The position numbers were made by a program, and so were the translations under genes. From Synechococcus sp. CBW1107 (lineage in GTDB: Bacteria > Cyanobacteriota > Cyanobacteriia > PCC-6307 > Cyanobiaceae), in contig NZ_CP064908.1 in assembly GCF_015841355.1 (NCBI RefSeq), forward strand, positions 124,001 to 188,000: a stretch of DNA of 64,000 nt, given 5' to 3'. Below, in pieces: positions 25,739-37,188 of the stretch; positions within the stretch are counted from its first letter, which is position 1; each line of letters begins with the position of its first letter. The notes beneath the pieces were generated by a model, which saw only the letters and a list, made by a program, of their open reading frames with translations, had not been told where the DNA came from and ran no database searches.

Positions 25739-25915
25739 AAATTCCTCAACGTCCACCACAACTCACTACCAATCACCACCCTGGAGGTGATCGATGAGCT
25801 GATCACCCTGGCCAAGCAACTCGACGCCCTCGCCAACAACAACAGCAACACCGAGGACAGCGCCAGGATGAGCGTGATGGTGAAACGCATCTTCAACAGT
25901 TCCGGTTACACCTGA
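25739..25915 (+). pseudogene. Remnant of a type I restriction HsdR C-terminus
   Basis: A 58-codon frame between the TAG at 25736 and the TGA at 25913, with no normal start, still encodes a recognisable coding pattern. LEVIDELITLAKQLDAL resembles the EVIEELI-LAKE helix of HsdR C-terminal domains (DUF3387-like). SARMSVMVKRIFNSSGYT resembles the RVMVKRLLRKYGYP end of the same domain. The roughly 60 residues that normally separate these two blocks are missing, so this looks like an internally deleted fragment. The identification is from memory of the family and needs a search. Confidence 0.5.
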
Positions 25916-25954
25916 GACACCGGTGGCATTGGCTTAAGCCGCCGCTCCATCTCC

Positions 25955-26326
25955 TTGGCTACCCGCGCCGTCTACTCCTTCACTGGCTTCCCCGGCACTC
26001 CCGAGCGCCATCTCTACCTCCACCACGACGGCTACCCCACCGGCGCCGCGTGGCGCTTCGCCACCGCCCTGCGCCACAGCCAGGAGGCCTCCTCGTTCCT
26101 CGCCTCCTTCCTGAGCACCCAGCCCAGGGCGGAAGTGCTCAGCGGGGCGGAGCAGTCCGCCGATGCCGAGTACCGCTACCAGGTGCGGCTGCTGGAGCGC
26201 AGCGATACCCGCCTGCAGGTGGCCTGCTGGCGCCGGCTTCCGGAGGGCTCCAGCTGGCAGCCCCGTTGCGGGCCCGTGCCCCTGGCGGTGTTCATCCAGC
26301 GCTTCCTGCCGGGGGAGCTGCCGTGA
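25955..26326 (+). CDS. Conserved hypothetical protein
   Basis: 123 aa from a TTG at 25955; no better start is seen. Begins AVYSFTGFPGTPERHLYLHHDGYPTGAAW, a pattern I associate with small proteins of unknown function in cyanobacteria and some phages, then ATALRHSQEASSFLASFL. No membrane segment. The 3' end overlaps the convergent GNAT-like gene by 35 bp. Confidence 0.6.
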   Translation: MATRAVYSFTGFPGTPERHLYLHHDGYPTGAAWRFATALRHSQEASSFLASFLSTQPRAEVLSGAEQSADAEYRYQVRLLERSDTRLQVACWRRLPEGSSWQPRCGPVPLAVFIQRFLPGELP

Positions 26327-26831
26327 TCAGGCCGAGCGTGCGCTCACAGCGCCGCAGGCCCTCGGCGCAGTCACCCCGCATCAGCAATCCGGCGCCGCCC
26401 CAGAGCAGCCGTTGCGGCAGATCGAGGGCTCCCGCACCCAGCTCCCGCAAGGGCTCGAAGCCCAGCCGGCGGAAGTAGCGCACCAGGCGGCGGTGCTGGT
26501 GCTCGTCGTCGCGGATGGCCAGCAGCGCGGCGCGGCGGCAGGGGGTGTGCTCCAGCGCCCAGGCGAAGGTGGCGGCCCAGATCAGCGGACCCACCAGGGC
26601 TGCGGCCGGCTCGCCGCGCGGCACCTGGATGCGCAGGGTGTCGAGATGGAGGCCATCGGGCAGCGGAATCGCCCAGCCCTTGAGCTCCCCCAGCAGCTGG
26701 GGGCCGCCCTCGGGGCCACGGCGGGCCACCCCCACCCGCAGCCCCCGCAGCGCCGCCGGCCCGCTCACCTGCAGGCGCAGCAGCAACCCCTGTGACGCTC
26801 CCCACACCTCCAGCTCCGCCAGGTGGCTCAT
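26292..26831 (-). CDS. GNAT-like conserved hypothetical protein
   Basis: 179 aa. The segment CRRAALLAIRDDEHQHRRLVRYFRRLGFEPLRELG looks like the acetyl-CoA-binding loop and final beta-bulge region of a GNAT acetyltransferase. The N-terminal half is less typical (LRLQVSGPAALRGLRVGVARRGPEGG). Function unknown; a divergent GNAT fold is a fair guess. It overlaps the GST-DUF952 stop by 4 nt (ATGA) and is the last gene of the lysA-cdaA-uppS-bioB block. Confidence 0.6.
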   Translation of the reverse strand: MSHLAELEVWGASQGLLLRLQVSGPAALRGLRVGVARRGPEGGPQLLGELKGWAIPLPDGLHLDTLRIQVPRGEPAAALVGPLIWAATFAWALEHTPCRRAALLAIRDDEHQHRRLVRYFRRLGFEPLRELGAGALDLPQRLLWGGAGLLMRGDCAEGLRRCERTLGLITAAPPAGSAG

Positions 26832-27856
26832 GCGGGGAACGGCTCCCAGGCCAGCACCGTCTCCAGGGGCAGGGGGCCCCGGATGTGGGGGAAGAGCTCG
26901 CCGCTGCCGGGGGCCGGCTCCTCCTCCACCTCAATGCCGGCCGCCGCGAGGCGCCCGGGATCGATCGTGAGCAGCAGCACATCGGCCGCATCGGCATAGA
27001 AGCGCTGGTGGGTGGCCTCGAGCTGATGGCTGTGGCTCGCGTGGATGAAGCCCACGTCCTCCAGGCTCAGGCCGCGGCTGGAGCGGCGGTAGATCCCCTC
27101 GCACTTGGCGGCGCGCCATTCCGGTGCCAGGGCCAGGTGATACAGCCAGCGCGGCGAGCGCCAGGCGGCTCGCAGTGCCCAGGGCGGGGCCATCACCGCC
27201 GCCAGCTCGGGGCTGGCGAGAAACCGCCCCAGCCACGCCTGCACCGCCGTCAGACCCGCTGCGGCCTCGAACCCCTCCGGATCCGCCAGGCGGAACTGGC
27301 GCACAAACGGCAGCAACGCCAGATCCGCCAGGGAGGGCCGCTCCCCCAGCTGGGGCAGCTGCTCATTCCAGGCGCGCAGGATCGTCAGGGCCGCCGCCCG
27401 GTGCTCCTCGGGGTCGGCGCCCGGGTGACGGCCGGCGTACTTGAAGCGGTCGAGATGGTGCTTGAAGGGACCGTCGTTGCTGGCGATCAGCGCCTCGATC
27501 AACGCCCGCTCGGCCGCGTCACCCGATGTGTCGGCCCGCCGCAGCAGATCACCGGGGTCGTGGCGCTCCAGGGCCCAGCGCATCACCGCCAGGCTCTGAT
27601 CGATCACGGAGCCAGCTCCATGGCTCTGGCCTGCTGAGGTGCCATTGGCTGACAGCACCAGCACCGGCACCGTGCCCTTCGCGGAGGCCTCCAGCAGTTC
27701 GGGGGGCTTGGCCTTCAGGTTCACCTCCCGCAGCTCCAGGTCAGGGCCGGGCCGCACCCCCGCCGCCGCCAGGGCCAGCCGGGCCCGGATCGCATAGGGG
27801 CAGCGGCGGAAGCTGTAGAGGATCGGCCGATCCGCCCTGGGCACAGACCGGATCAC
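26828..27856 (-). CDS. GST-DUF952 fusion protein
   Basis: 342 aa, started by a GTG that overlaps the previous stop (GTGA). Residues 1 to about 235 form a glutathione S-transferase: LYSFRRCPYAIRARLALAAAG, a GTVPVLVL cis-Pro region, a VIDQSLAVMRW segment and an all-helical C-domain. The last roughly 105 residues are a DUF952 domain: RWLYHLALAPEWRAAKCEGIYRR, EDVGFIHASHSHQLEATHQRFY, VLLLTIDPGRL and FPHIRGPLPLETVLAWEPF. DUF952 usually stands alone in small proteins of unknown activity. The fusion suggests a thiol-conjugation or detoxification role, as an inference. Confidence 0.85.
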   Translation of the reverse strand: MIRSVPRADRPILYSFRRCPYAIRARLALAAAGVRPGPDLELREVNLKAKPPELLEASAKGTVPVLVLSANGTSAGQSHGAGSVIDQSLAVMRWALERHDPGDLLRRADTSGDAAERALIEALIASNDGPFKHHLDRFKYAGRHPGADPEEHRAAALTILRAWNEQLPQLGERPSLADLALLPFVRQFRLADPEGFEAAAGLTAVQAWLGRFLASPELAAVMAPPWALRAAWRSPRWLYHLALAPEWRAAKCEGIYRRSSRGLSLEDVGFIHASHSHQLEATHQRFYADAADVLLLTIDPGRLAAAGIEVEEEPAPGSGELFPHIRGPLPLETVLAWEPFPA

Positions 27857-28758
27857 CAGGGCGTCCCATCCTTGCGGCTGAAGCGCCAGCCGTCATCCAG
27901 CTCCCGGGCCTGCAGGTCGTCGTCGGGATAGTCGACCTGATCGCCGGGGGTGCGATCGCCGATCTCCAGCAGGATCACCGTCTCGGCGCCGCGGTTCACC
28001 AGGTGATGCGCATTCCCCCGGCCCGCCGCGAAGCCTGCCGCCATCCCCGGGGCCAGCTCCAGTTCCCCCTCGTCGCTGATCAGGGTGGGATGCCCCTGCA
28101 GCACATACACGAATTCATCCTGGAGGCTGTGGGCATGGCGCAGGGCCGTGCAGGCTCCCGGGGGCAGCAGGGTCTGGTTCACGCCGAACCGGCTCAGGCC
28201 GAAGAGATCACCCAGGACCCGCTTCTCCCGTCCGGCCAGTCGCGCCGCGAAGGGGGCCGGATAGGAGCTGGCCCGCTGGCGCGGCGGCACCGCGCTCGCC
28301 AGCACGGCCCTGGGCTGTCGGTCAGGCTCCAGCCAGCCGTGGCGGGCGTCCGCCGACCACAGCCGCTCCGGTGAGTAGGCCCTCAGGGGCCAGGCGGGAT
28401 CCGCCAGGGGGGAGCTCAGCAGCTGCTCCAGTGACTCCAACAGCGGGAGCTCCTGATGGCTCGCCTGGTGAGCGGCCACCGCCCGCAGGAACCAGCGGGT
28501 GAGGGTCTCGTGGTAGCCGGAGCCGTCGCTGTTCGGGGTGCCGGTGGCCTCGTTGTAGGCGCGGATCCGCTGGCGCAGATGGACCAGGGCCTGGTCATGG
28601 CCCCACCGGCGCAGGCTCACCAGCGCCACCAGCAGGTGGGCCTGGTGGGTCCAGTGCGAGCGGGGAAGGCTGCCGTTCTCAAAGGCGGCCGCAACGGCCT
28701 CGATGGCCTCAGGTGTCGACCACGACGCCACAACTGAAGCCATCACCAGATCGGCCAT
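27853..28758 (-). CDS. Helical-domain/cupin fusion protein
   Basis: 301 aa. The N-terminal roughly 110 residues form a helical domain seen in uncharacterised bacterial proteins: FENGSLPRSHWTHQAHLLVAL and GTPNSDGSGYHETLTRWFL, with conserved His residues that could bind metal. After a linker, residues about 180-301 form a cupin: LRHAHSLQDEFVYVLQG gives the His-x-His-x4-Glu motif and GNAHHLVN supplies the second-motif His. It is probably a metal-binding enzyme or sensor of unknown substrate. The stop overlaps the GST-DUF952 start (GTGA), and it begins 8 bp after trhO. Confidence 0.8.
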   Translation of the reverse strand: MADLVMASVVASWSTPEAIEAVAAAFENGSLPRSHWTHQAHLLVALVSLRRWGHDQALVHLRQRIRAYNEATGTPNSDGSGYHETLTRWFLRAVAAHQASHQELPLLESLEQLLSSPLADPAWPLRAYSPERLWSADARHGWLEPDRQPRAVLASAVPPRQRASSYPAPFAARLAGREKRVLGDLFGLSRFGVNQTLLPPGACTALRHAHSLQDEFVYVLQGHPTLISDEGELELAPGMAAGFAAGRGNAHHLVNRGAETVILLEIGDRTPGDQVDYPDDDLQARELDDGWRFSRKDGTPW

Positions 28759-28766
28759 GGGCCCCC

Positions 28767-29702
28767 TCAGCTGGTGAAGACCTGGGCGATGTGCACCTGG
28801 CCCCGCCGCTCTGCCAGCTCAACCTGGCGCTGGCGTTCCATCAGCTGGGCGCGGCGCTCCGGGGAGAGACCATCAACGCAATGGCGGCAGCTCACGCCCT
28901 TCTCGTAGCTCGCCAGCTGGCGGTCGCTGGGCGAGAGGGGCCTGCGGCAGCCGTGGCACAGGCTGTGCTCACCGGGCTCCAACTGGTGATTCACGGCCAC
29001 CCGCTGATCGAACACGAAGCATTCGCCCCGCCATTGGCTGGCCGGCTCCGGCACCTGCTCCAGATAGCGCAGGATGCCGCCTTCGAGGTGATGCACCCCC
29101 TCGAAGCCCTGCTCGAGCAGATGGGCCGTGGCCTTCTCGCAGCGGATGCCACCGGTGCAGAACAGCGCCAGGGCCTGGGGTTCGCGCTCCGCCACCAGGG
29201 GGCGCAGCACCGTCTCCACCCAGTGGGGGAAATCAGCGAAGCGCTCCAGGCCCGGATCGATCGCCCCCTCGAAACTGCCCAGCGCCACCTCATAGGAGTT
29301 GCGGGTGTCGATCACCAGGGTGCCGGGATCGCCGATCAGCCGGTCCCACGCGGAGGGCGCCACGTAGGTGCCCACCCGCTCGCCGGGTCGGGCTTCGGGG
29401 CGGCCCAGGGTCACGATCTCGGCCTTGAGGCGCACCTTCAGCCTGTGAAAGCCGGGCCGCTCGCTCCAGCTCAGCTTGGCCTCCAGATCCGCCAGGCGTG
29501 GATCGGCGCGCAGGTGAGCGAGCACCGCGCTCACCCCGTCCTCGGGGCCGGCGATCGTGCCGTTGATGCCCTCCTCCGCCAGCAGCACGGTGCCCTTCAC
29601 CCCCTGGCTCCCGGCCAGCGCCAGCAACTCCTCGCGCCAGGGCGGCAACTCGGCGGCGGAGAAGGTCACGAACTTGTAGAAGGCCGCGATCCTCTCGCTC
29701 AA
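28767..29702 (-). CDS. trhO: tRNA uridine(34) hydroxylase, rhodanese-type (TrhO)
   Basis: 311 aa. An N-terminal acylphosphatase-like/UPF0176 domain ([18 protein letters not shown]) is followed by a rhodanese domain ([15 protein letters not shown]) with Cys182 in [11 protein letters not shown], then a Cys-rich C-terminus (LCHGC, CRHC) that could bind Zn. TrhO proteins make 5-hydroxyuridine at the wobble position of tRNAs in an O2-dependent way. The start is a TTG whose last bases overlap the bioB stop (TTGA). Confidence 0.92.
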   Translation of the reverse strand: MSERIAAFYKFVTFSAAELPPWREELLALAGSQGVKGTVLLAEEGINGTIAGPEDGVSAVLAHLRADPRLADLEAKLSWSERPGFHRLKVRLKAEIVTLGRPEARPGERVGTYVAPSAWDRLIGDPGTLVIDTRNSYEVALGSFEGAIDPGLERFADFPHWVETVLRPLVAEREPQALALFCTGGIRCEKATAHLLEQGFEGVHHLEGGILRYLEQVPEPASQWRGECFVFDQRVAVNHQLEPGEHSLCHGCRRPLSPSDRQLASYEKGVSCRHCVDGLSPERRAQLMERQRQVELAERRGQVHIAQVFTS

Positions 29703-30709
29703 ACCGCCATCTCCACACGCACCCCCGCCGCCGCCAGCAGCGCCCGGTCGGAGTCCACATCGGGGTTGCCGGTGGTGAGCAGGGTGTCGCCATAGAAGAT
29801 GGAATCGGCCCCCGCCTGCAGGCAGAGGATCTGGGCCTCGCGGCTCAGCTGCTCGCGGCCGGCGCTCAGGCGCACCCGGCTGTAGGGCATCAGGATGCGG
29901 GCGGTGGCCACCATGCGCACCAGCTCGAGCGGGTCCACCGGCGGTTGCTGCTCCAGCGGAGTGCCCTCCACCGCCACCAGGGCGTTGATCGGCACGCTCT
30001 CGGGATGGGGATCAAGGCCGGCCAGCACCTGCAGCAGACCGGCGCGGTCGCTGGTGGTCTCCCCCAGGCCGATGATGCCGCCGCAGCAGAGGGTGATGCC
30101 CGCCTGACGCACCCGGGCCAGGGTTTCCAGGCGCTCCTGGTAGGTGCGGGTGGTGATGATCCGCTCGTAGTGCTCGGGGCTGGTGTCGAGGTTGTGGTTG
30201 TAGGCGGTGAGGCCCGCCGCCGCCAGGCGCTCGGCCTGGGCGTCGGTGAGCATGCCGGCGGTCACGCAGGCCTCCAGACCCAGCTCACGCACACCGCGCA
30301 CCATCGCCAGCATCGCCTCGAAGGGGGCCCCATCGCGGATGTCGCGCCAGGCCCAGCCCATGCAGAAGCGGTGGGCACCGGCCGCCTTCGCCGCCCGCGC
30401 CCGCGCCAGCACCGGCTCCACCTCCAGCTGTGGCCGTCCGCTGACGTCGCTGCTGTTGTGCATCGACTGGGGGCAGTAGGCGCAGTCTTCTTCGCAACCG
30501 CCGGTCTTGACGCTGAGCAGCGAGGCGAGCTGCACCCGGTAGCCGGGGTTGGCGGCCCGGTGCACGCCCTGAGACCGCCAGAGCAGGTCGATCAGCGGCA
30601 TCTCCAGCAGCTCCTGGATCTCCTCGCGGCTCCAGTCGTGGCGCAGGTCAGGGGCACCAGCGGCGCTGGCCGGGGCGGCAGCGGCTGAGGGTCGGGCAGT
30701 GGTGGTCAA
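29699..30709 (-). CDS. bioB: Biotin synthase
   Basis: 336 aa. Radical SAM cluster cysteines C72, C76 and C79 ([13 protein letters not shown]); also [15 protein letters not shown] and [10 protein letters not shown], as in BioB. It inserts sulfur into dethiobiotin using two Fe-S clusters. The start is a TTG at 30709 after an Ala/Pro-rich N-terminus; a later start is possible because the conserved part begins at [10 protein letters not shown]. Other biotin genes are not adjacent. It is 27 bp downstream of uppS. Confidence 0.95.
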   Translation of the reverse strand: MTTTARPSAAAAPASAAGAPDLRHDWSREEIQELLEMPLIDLLWRSQGVHRAANPGYRVQLASLLSVKTGGCEEDCAYCPQSMHNSSDVSGRPQLEVEPVLARARAAKAAGAHRFCMGWAWRDIRDGAPFEAMLAMVRGVRELGLEACVTAGMLTDAQAERLAAAGLTAYNHNLDTSPEHYERIITTRTYQERLETLARVRQAGITLCCGGIIGLGETTSDRAGLLQVLAGLDPHPESVPINALVAVEGTPLEQQPPVDPLELVRMVATARILMPYSRVRLSAGREQLSREAQILCLQAGADSIFYGDTLLTTGNPDVDSDRALLAAAGVRVEMAV

Positions 30710-30736
30710 CGGGGCAGGGAGCGGGAGGGGAGAGGG

Positions 30737-31540
30737 TCAGGCGCTGGGGGGATGAAGGGGCTCAACGCCACCGAAGCGCCGCTGGCGGCCCTGGTAATCC
30801 AGCACGGCCCGCAGCAGGGCCTGTTCATTGAAATCGGGCCAGAGCACATCGGTGATGTGGATCTCGGCGTAGGCCAGTTGCCAGAGCAGGAAATTGCTGA
30901 TCCGGTACTCGCCGCTGCTGCGGATCAGCAGATCGGGATCCACCTCGCCCGCGGTGAGCAGCTCGGCCTCGAAGTGGGTCTCATCGATCGCGGCGGGATC
31001 GAGCTCACCGCGGGCAGCCTGCTCCGCCAGGCGCCGGGCCACCTGCACCAGCTCCCGCCGGCCGCCGTAGTTGGTGCAGACATTGAAGTGAATGCCGGTA
31101 TTGGCGGCGGTGCGGGCCTCGGCAGCGGCAATGCGCTCCTGGAGGCCTTCCGGCAACTGCTTGAGGTCGCCCAGGAAACGGATGCGCACCCGCTCACGCT
31201 CGAGGGCCTGCAGCTCACGCGCGAGCACCCGCTCGAACAGGGCCATCAGGAAGGTCACCTCCTCGCCGGGCCGGTTCCAGTTCTCGGTGGAGAAGGCATA
31301 GACGGTGAGAGCACCGATGCCCCAGTCGCTGCAGAGGCGCAGGGTGCGCTTGAGGGCTTCCACTCCTTCTCGGTGACCCATCATCCGCGGCAGGCGCCGC
31401 TGGCTGGCCCAGCGGCCGTTGCCATCCATGATCACGGCCACATGGGCCGGCAACCGGGCGGGATCCAGACAGGCCGGCAGCAGCTCCGAGGGCTGGGCGG
31501 AAACCTGGATCGGGTCGGTGGTCGCCGGAGAGCGACTCAT
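30737..31540 (-). CDS. uppS: Isoprenyl transferase (undecaprenyl diphosphate synthase)
   Basis: 267 aa. Catalytic [13 protein letters not shown] with D39, a STENWNRP motif and C-terminal [20 protein letters not shown] with WPDF. It condenses isopentenyl diphosphate into long-chain polyprenyl diphosphates for cell-wall carrier lipid. The ATG overlaps the cdaA stop (ATGA), linking carrier-lipid synthesis with the c-di-AMP gene at the level of translation. Confidence 0.95.
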   Translation of the reverse strand: MSRSPATTDPIQVSAQPSELLPACLDPARLPAHVAVIMDGNGRWASQRRLPRMMGHREGVEALKRTLRLCSDWGIGALTVYAFSTENWNRPGEEVTFLMALFERVLARELQALERERVRIRFLGDLKQLPEGLQERIAAAEARTAANTGIHFNVCTNYGGRRELVQVARRLAEQAARGELDPAAIDETHFEAELLTAGEVDPDLLIRSSGEYRISNFLLWQLAYAEIHITDVLWPDFNEQALLRAVLDYQGRQRRFGGVEPLHPPSA

Positions 31541-32400
31541 GCGCGGGATTCGGGCGTGTCCTCGGCCACGGTACGTCCAGTGGGAAGAGGCACCACCGAA
31601 CCTCCCGAAGTCTTGGCCGGGGGTTTCGTGGACGAGGGAGCCAGGGCGGCGGTCAGCAGCTCACGCAGACGGCTGCTCGTGATCGGCCGCTCCAGCTTCC
31701 CCTGGCGGGCGAGGGAGAGGGTGCCGGTCTCCTCGGAGACCACGATGCAGAGGCAGCGGTCGAAGCGTTCGGTGATGCCGAGGGCCGCCAGGTGGCGGGT
31801 GCCATAGCGGGTGATGCCCTGGCGGGAGAGGGGCAGGATCACCCCGGCGGACAGGATCCGGCTGCCCCGCACCAGCAGGGCCCCGTCGTGCAGCGGCGTG
31901 TCCGCGGCGAAGAGGTTCAGCACCAGATCCACCGAGAGCATGGCGTCCAGCTCGATGCCTGGATTGAGGAAGTCTTCAGGTCGCAGATCGCTGCCCAGAT
32001 CCACCAGGATCAAGGCTCCCCGGCGGCCCTGGGAGAGACGGCCAGCCGCCTCGGTGAGCATCGCCACCGCTCCTGACATCTCCTGGTCAACCCCCTGGTT
32101 GCCCAGAAGCACGTCGAGGCGGCCCGTGCCCAGCAGCTCCATCAGGCGCCGCAGCTCCCCCTGCCAGAGGATCGCCAGGGCCAGGCTGCAACCCAGCACC
32201 ACGGCCTCCAGCAGGCGGGTGGTGAGGGGGAGATTGGCGAAGCGCTGGACCACCCAGACCAGGGCCACCAGAAACAGCCAGCCACGCAGGAGCCAGAGGG
32301 TGCGGGATTCGCGCACCCGCGCCAGCAACAGCATCCCGAGGGCGGAGGCAAACAGCAGATCCAGCAGCAGGCGCAGATCGAGGAGCCTCAGCCAGATCAC
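31537..32400 (-). CDS. cdaA: Diadenylate cyclase CdaA
   Basis: 287 aa from a GTG at 32400. Three N-terminal hydrophobic segments (residues about 4-80), then the DAC domain with HDGAL (D172-G173-A174) and TRHLAA (T201-R202-H203), the DGA/RHR motifs of diadenylate cyclases. It makes the second messenger c-di-AMP from ATP at the membrane; in many bacteria this controls potassium and osmotic balance. Unlike the Firmicute cdaA-cdaR-glmM arrangement, it here lies between lysA and uppS. The C-terminal tail (about residues 250-287) is Pro/Thr-rich and probably disordered. Confidence 0.93.
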   Translation of the reverse strand: MIWLRLLDLRLLLDLLFASALGMLLLARVRESRTLWLLRGWLFLVALVWVVQRFANLPLTTRLLEAVVLGCSLALAILWQGELRRLMELLGTGRLDVLLGNQGVDQEMSGAVAMLTEAAGRLSQGRRGALILVDLGSDLRPEDFLNPGIELDAMLSVDLVLNLFAADTPLHDGALLVRGSRILSAGVILPLSRQGITRYGTRHLAALGITERFDRCLCIVVSEETGTLSLARQGKLERPITSSRLRELLTAALAPSSTKPPAKTSGGSVVPLPTGRTVAEDTPESRA

Positions 32401-32420
32401 AGAGCCCTAAAGCAGTTCGC

Positions 32421-33845
32421 TCATGTTACCGGCCGAAATCGTTCCGGCAGCAGGTCGTGGAGCAGCAGCTCGTCTGGTCGCTCCCGCCGTTGCACCAGCT
32501 CCGCCTGTCCCCCATGCACCAGCACCGCCGCAGGCCTTGGGATGCGGTTGTAGTTCGAGGCCATCGAGGCGTTGTAGGCGCCGGTGGCGAAGACCACCAG
32601 CAGATCACCGCTGCTGCTGGGGGGCAGGGCCAGGTCCTTGAGCAGCACGTCACCGGATTCGCAGTGCTTGCCCGCCACCGTGACCGTTTCCGTGGCCTCG
32701 GCCGTGGGGCGCTCCGCGAGCACCGAGGTGTAGCTCGACTGATAGGTGATCGGCCGGGGGTTGTCGCTCATGCCCCCATCCACCGAGAGGTAGGTGCGCA
32801 GGCCGGGGATCTGCTTGCGGCTGCCGATCGTGTAGACGGTCAGGCCGGCCGTGGCCACGAGGGAGCGCCCCGGCTCGCACAGCAGCCTGGGCAGCTCGAG
32901 ATCCCGTTCGCGGCAGGCGCGCACCAGGGCCTCGGCCACCCCCTGCACCCACTCCTGGATGCTCGGGGGATCATCGGAGGCCACGTAGCGGATGCCCAGC
33001 CCGCCTCCCACGTTCAGATCACTCACGGGATGGCCGAGAGAGCGGGCCAGGGCCAGGGCATCCGCCATCACCCCGGCCAGGTCGCGGTGAGGCTGCAGTT
33101 CGAAGATCTGGGAGCCGATGTGGGCATGCAGGCCCGTGAGGCGGGCCCAGGGGCACCCGGCCAGGCGCTGCAGCACCGGCTCGAGCTGATCGGGGTCGAA
33201 GCCGAACTTGCTGTCGAGGTGGCCGGTGCGGATGTACTCATGGGTGTGGCACTCGATGCCGGGGGTGAAGCGCAGCATCAGCGGCACCACCCGGCCCGCC
33301 GCGGGGGCGATCTCGGCCAGGCGTTCGAGGTCGTGGTCGTTGTCGACCACGACGGTCACACCGTTGGCCACCGCCAGGGAGAGCTCCTCATCCGACTTGT
33401 TGTTGCCATGCAGGACGATCCGCTCCGGCGGCATGCCCCCCTCAAGGGCGGTGAGCAGCTCACCCGCCGAGACGGCATCGAGACCGAGGCCTTCGGAGGC
33501 CACCAGGGCGCTCAGCACCAGGCTGCTGTTGGCCTTGGAGGCGTAGAGCGCCAGGGAGGGGGCGGGATAGTGGGCGGCGAGGGCCTCCCGGTAGGCCCGG
33601 CAGCTGGCCCGCAGGGTGTCTTCATCCAGCACATAGAGGGGTGTGCCGTAGCGGCGAGCCAGCTCACCCAGATCACAGCCGCCCACCTGGAGTCTGTCCT
33701 GGCCGTCGAGGGCCGTGGTCAGCGGCGTGAGGTTGCGGTTGGGACTGAGGGCATCAGCGTCCGGCTCATAGGGACGCCTCGGCGGACTGGGCACAGCGAC
33801 GTCGCCGACGGCCTGGTCAGCCGGAGTGACGGGAGAAACGGTCAT
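32421..33845 (-). CDS. lysA: Diaminopimelate decarboxylase
   Basis: 474 aa from the ATG at 33845, chosen because AGGA lies 8 nt before it; an ATG three codons upstream also exists. Motifs: PLP lysine in YASKANSS, LHAHIGSQIF, NVGGGLGIRY, CEPGRSLVA, and the catalytic CESGD with a late Tyr in GAYNASMASNYN. It converts meso-diaminopimelate to lysine. It is the first gene of a minus-strand block that continues with cdaA (20 bp), uppS and bioB. It is divergent from rimI with only 46 bp between starts. Confidence 0.95.
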   Translation of the reverse strand: MTVSPVTPADQAVGDVAVPSPPRRPYEPDADALSPNRNLTPLTTALDGQDRLQVGGCDLGELARRYGTPLYVLDEDTLRASCRAYREALAAHYPAPSLALYASKANSSLVLSALVASEGLGLDAVSAGELLTALEGGMPPERIVLHGNNKSDEELSLAVANGVTVVVDNDHDLERLAEIAPAAGRVVPLMLRFTPGIECHTHEYIRTGHLDSKFGFDPDQLEPVLQRLAGCPWARLTGLHAHIGSQIFELQPHRDLAGVMADALALARSLGHPVSDLNVGGGLGIRYVASDDPPSIQEWVQGVAEALVRACRERDLELPRLLCEPGRSLVATAGLTVYTIGSRKQIPGLRTYLSVDGGMSDNPRPITYQSSYTSVLAERPTAEATETVTVAGKHCESGDVLLKDLALPPSSSGDLLVVFATGAYNASMASNYNRIPRPAAVLVHGGQAELVQRRERPDELLLHDLLPERFRPVT

Positions 33846-33891
33846 CGGCGCCATCCTTGGGGCTGTGTCCTGATTGACCCCAATCGTAAGG

Positions 33892-34389
33892 ATGAGCATC
33901 GAAGGGGCAGGGGCAGGACCGCACGGGCTGAAGACCCAGAGGCTGCGGCCCATCCACGCCGAGGCCTGCCACCGGCTGGATCGGCTCTGCCGGCCCCACG
34001 GCTGGGACCTGCCGCAGTGGCATCAGGAGCTGGAGGCCCAGCAGCGTGGGGACCGTGGCCGCTTTGTCCTGGGGGTGCTGCACGGCTCTCGGCTGGTGGC
34101 TGTGACCAGCGGTTGGCTGATCCTCGACGAGCTGCAGATCCTGGTGGTGCTGGTGCACCCCGCTCAGCGGCGGATCGGCCTGGCGCGGATGGTGCTCAGC
34201 GAGCTGATGCGGGAGGGCCGTGAGCAGGGCGCCAGCGGGGCCACCCTCGAGGTGGCGGCCGACAACACGGCCGCTCTCGGGCTCTACGGGTCGCTCGGAT
34301 TCCGCAGCACCGGCCGTCGTCGCGGTTACTACCGCGATGGCCAGGATGCTCTGATCCAATGGTGCCAACTCGAGGGTGCGACTGGTTAG
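33892..34389 (+). CDS. rimI: Ribosomal-protein-alanine N-acetyltransferase RimI-like
   Basis: 165 aa from the ATG at 33892 with TAAGG upstream. GNAT features: DELQILVVLVHPAQRRIGLARMVL (acetyl-CoA loop) and AADNTAALGLYGSLGFRSTGRRRGYYRDGQDALI, typical of RimI. It probably acetylates the N-terminus of a ribosomal protein or another N-terminal substrate. It is divergent from lysA and followed by a 218-bp gap before clpC. Confidence 0.88.
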   Translation: MSIEGAGAGPHGLKTQRLRPIHAEACHRLDRLCRPHGWDLPQWHQELEAQQRGDRGRFVLGVLHGSRLVAVTSGWLILDELQILVVLVHPAQRRIGLARMVLSELMREGREQGASGATLEVAADNTAALGLYGSLGFRSTGRRRGYYRDGQDALIQWCQLEGATG

Positions 34390-34607
34390 TTGTGTGTCCG
34401 CTGAGTGCAACACCTCCAACTGGCGATCACCAAGGTGCGGATTGCCGCCATTTGTTGATGCGTAAGGCCGTACGAATTCAGTCCTGAGCATGTGGCGATC
34501 AAGCCATGCCATCCCTGCTGTGGCAGCGGATCCGGCCGAATCGGAAGCAGAATCACGCACACCCTCTCAGCCCTGATAGGTTGGTGTGACTTGCACAGGC
34601 ACCGCAG
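34390..34607 (+). other. Intergenic region upstream of clpC
   Basis: 218 bp without a convincing gene; it must hold the clpC promoter and leader. A short AT-leaning patch (CCATTTGTTGATGCGTAA around 34450) and CTGATAGGTTGG near 34575 are possible core-promoter elements, but neither matches a consensus well. Confidence 0.4.
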
Positions 34608-37178
<2,571 letters not shown>

Positions 37179-37188
37179 CCACGCCTCG

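Noticed and set aside
25531-25797. 88-aa plus-strand ORF in the gene-poor gap
   Set aside because: No family, atypical residue mix, and a different frame from the HsdR-like remnant; treated as non-coding.
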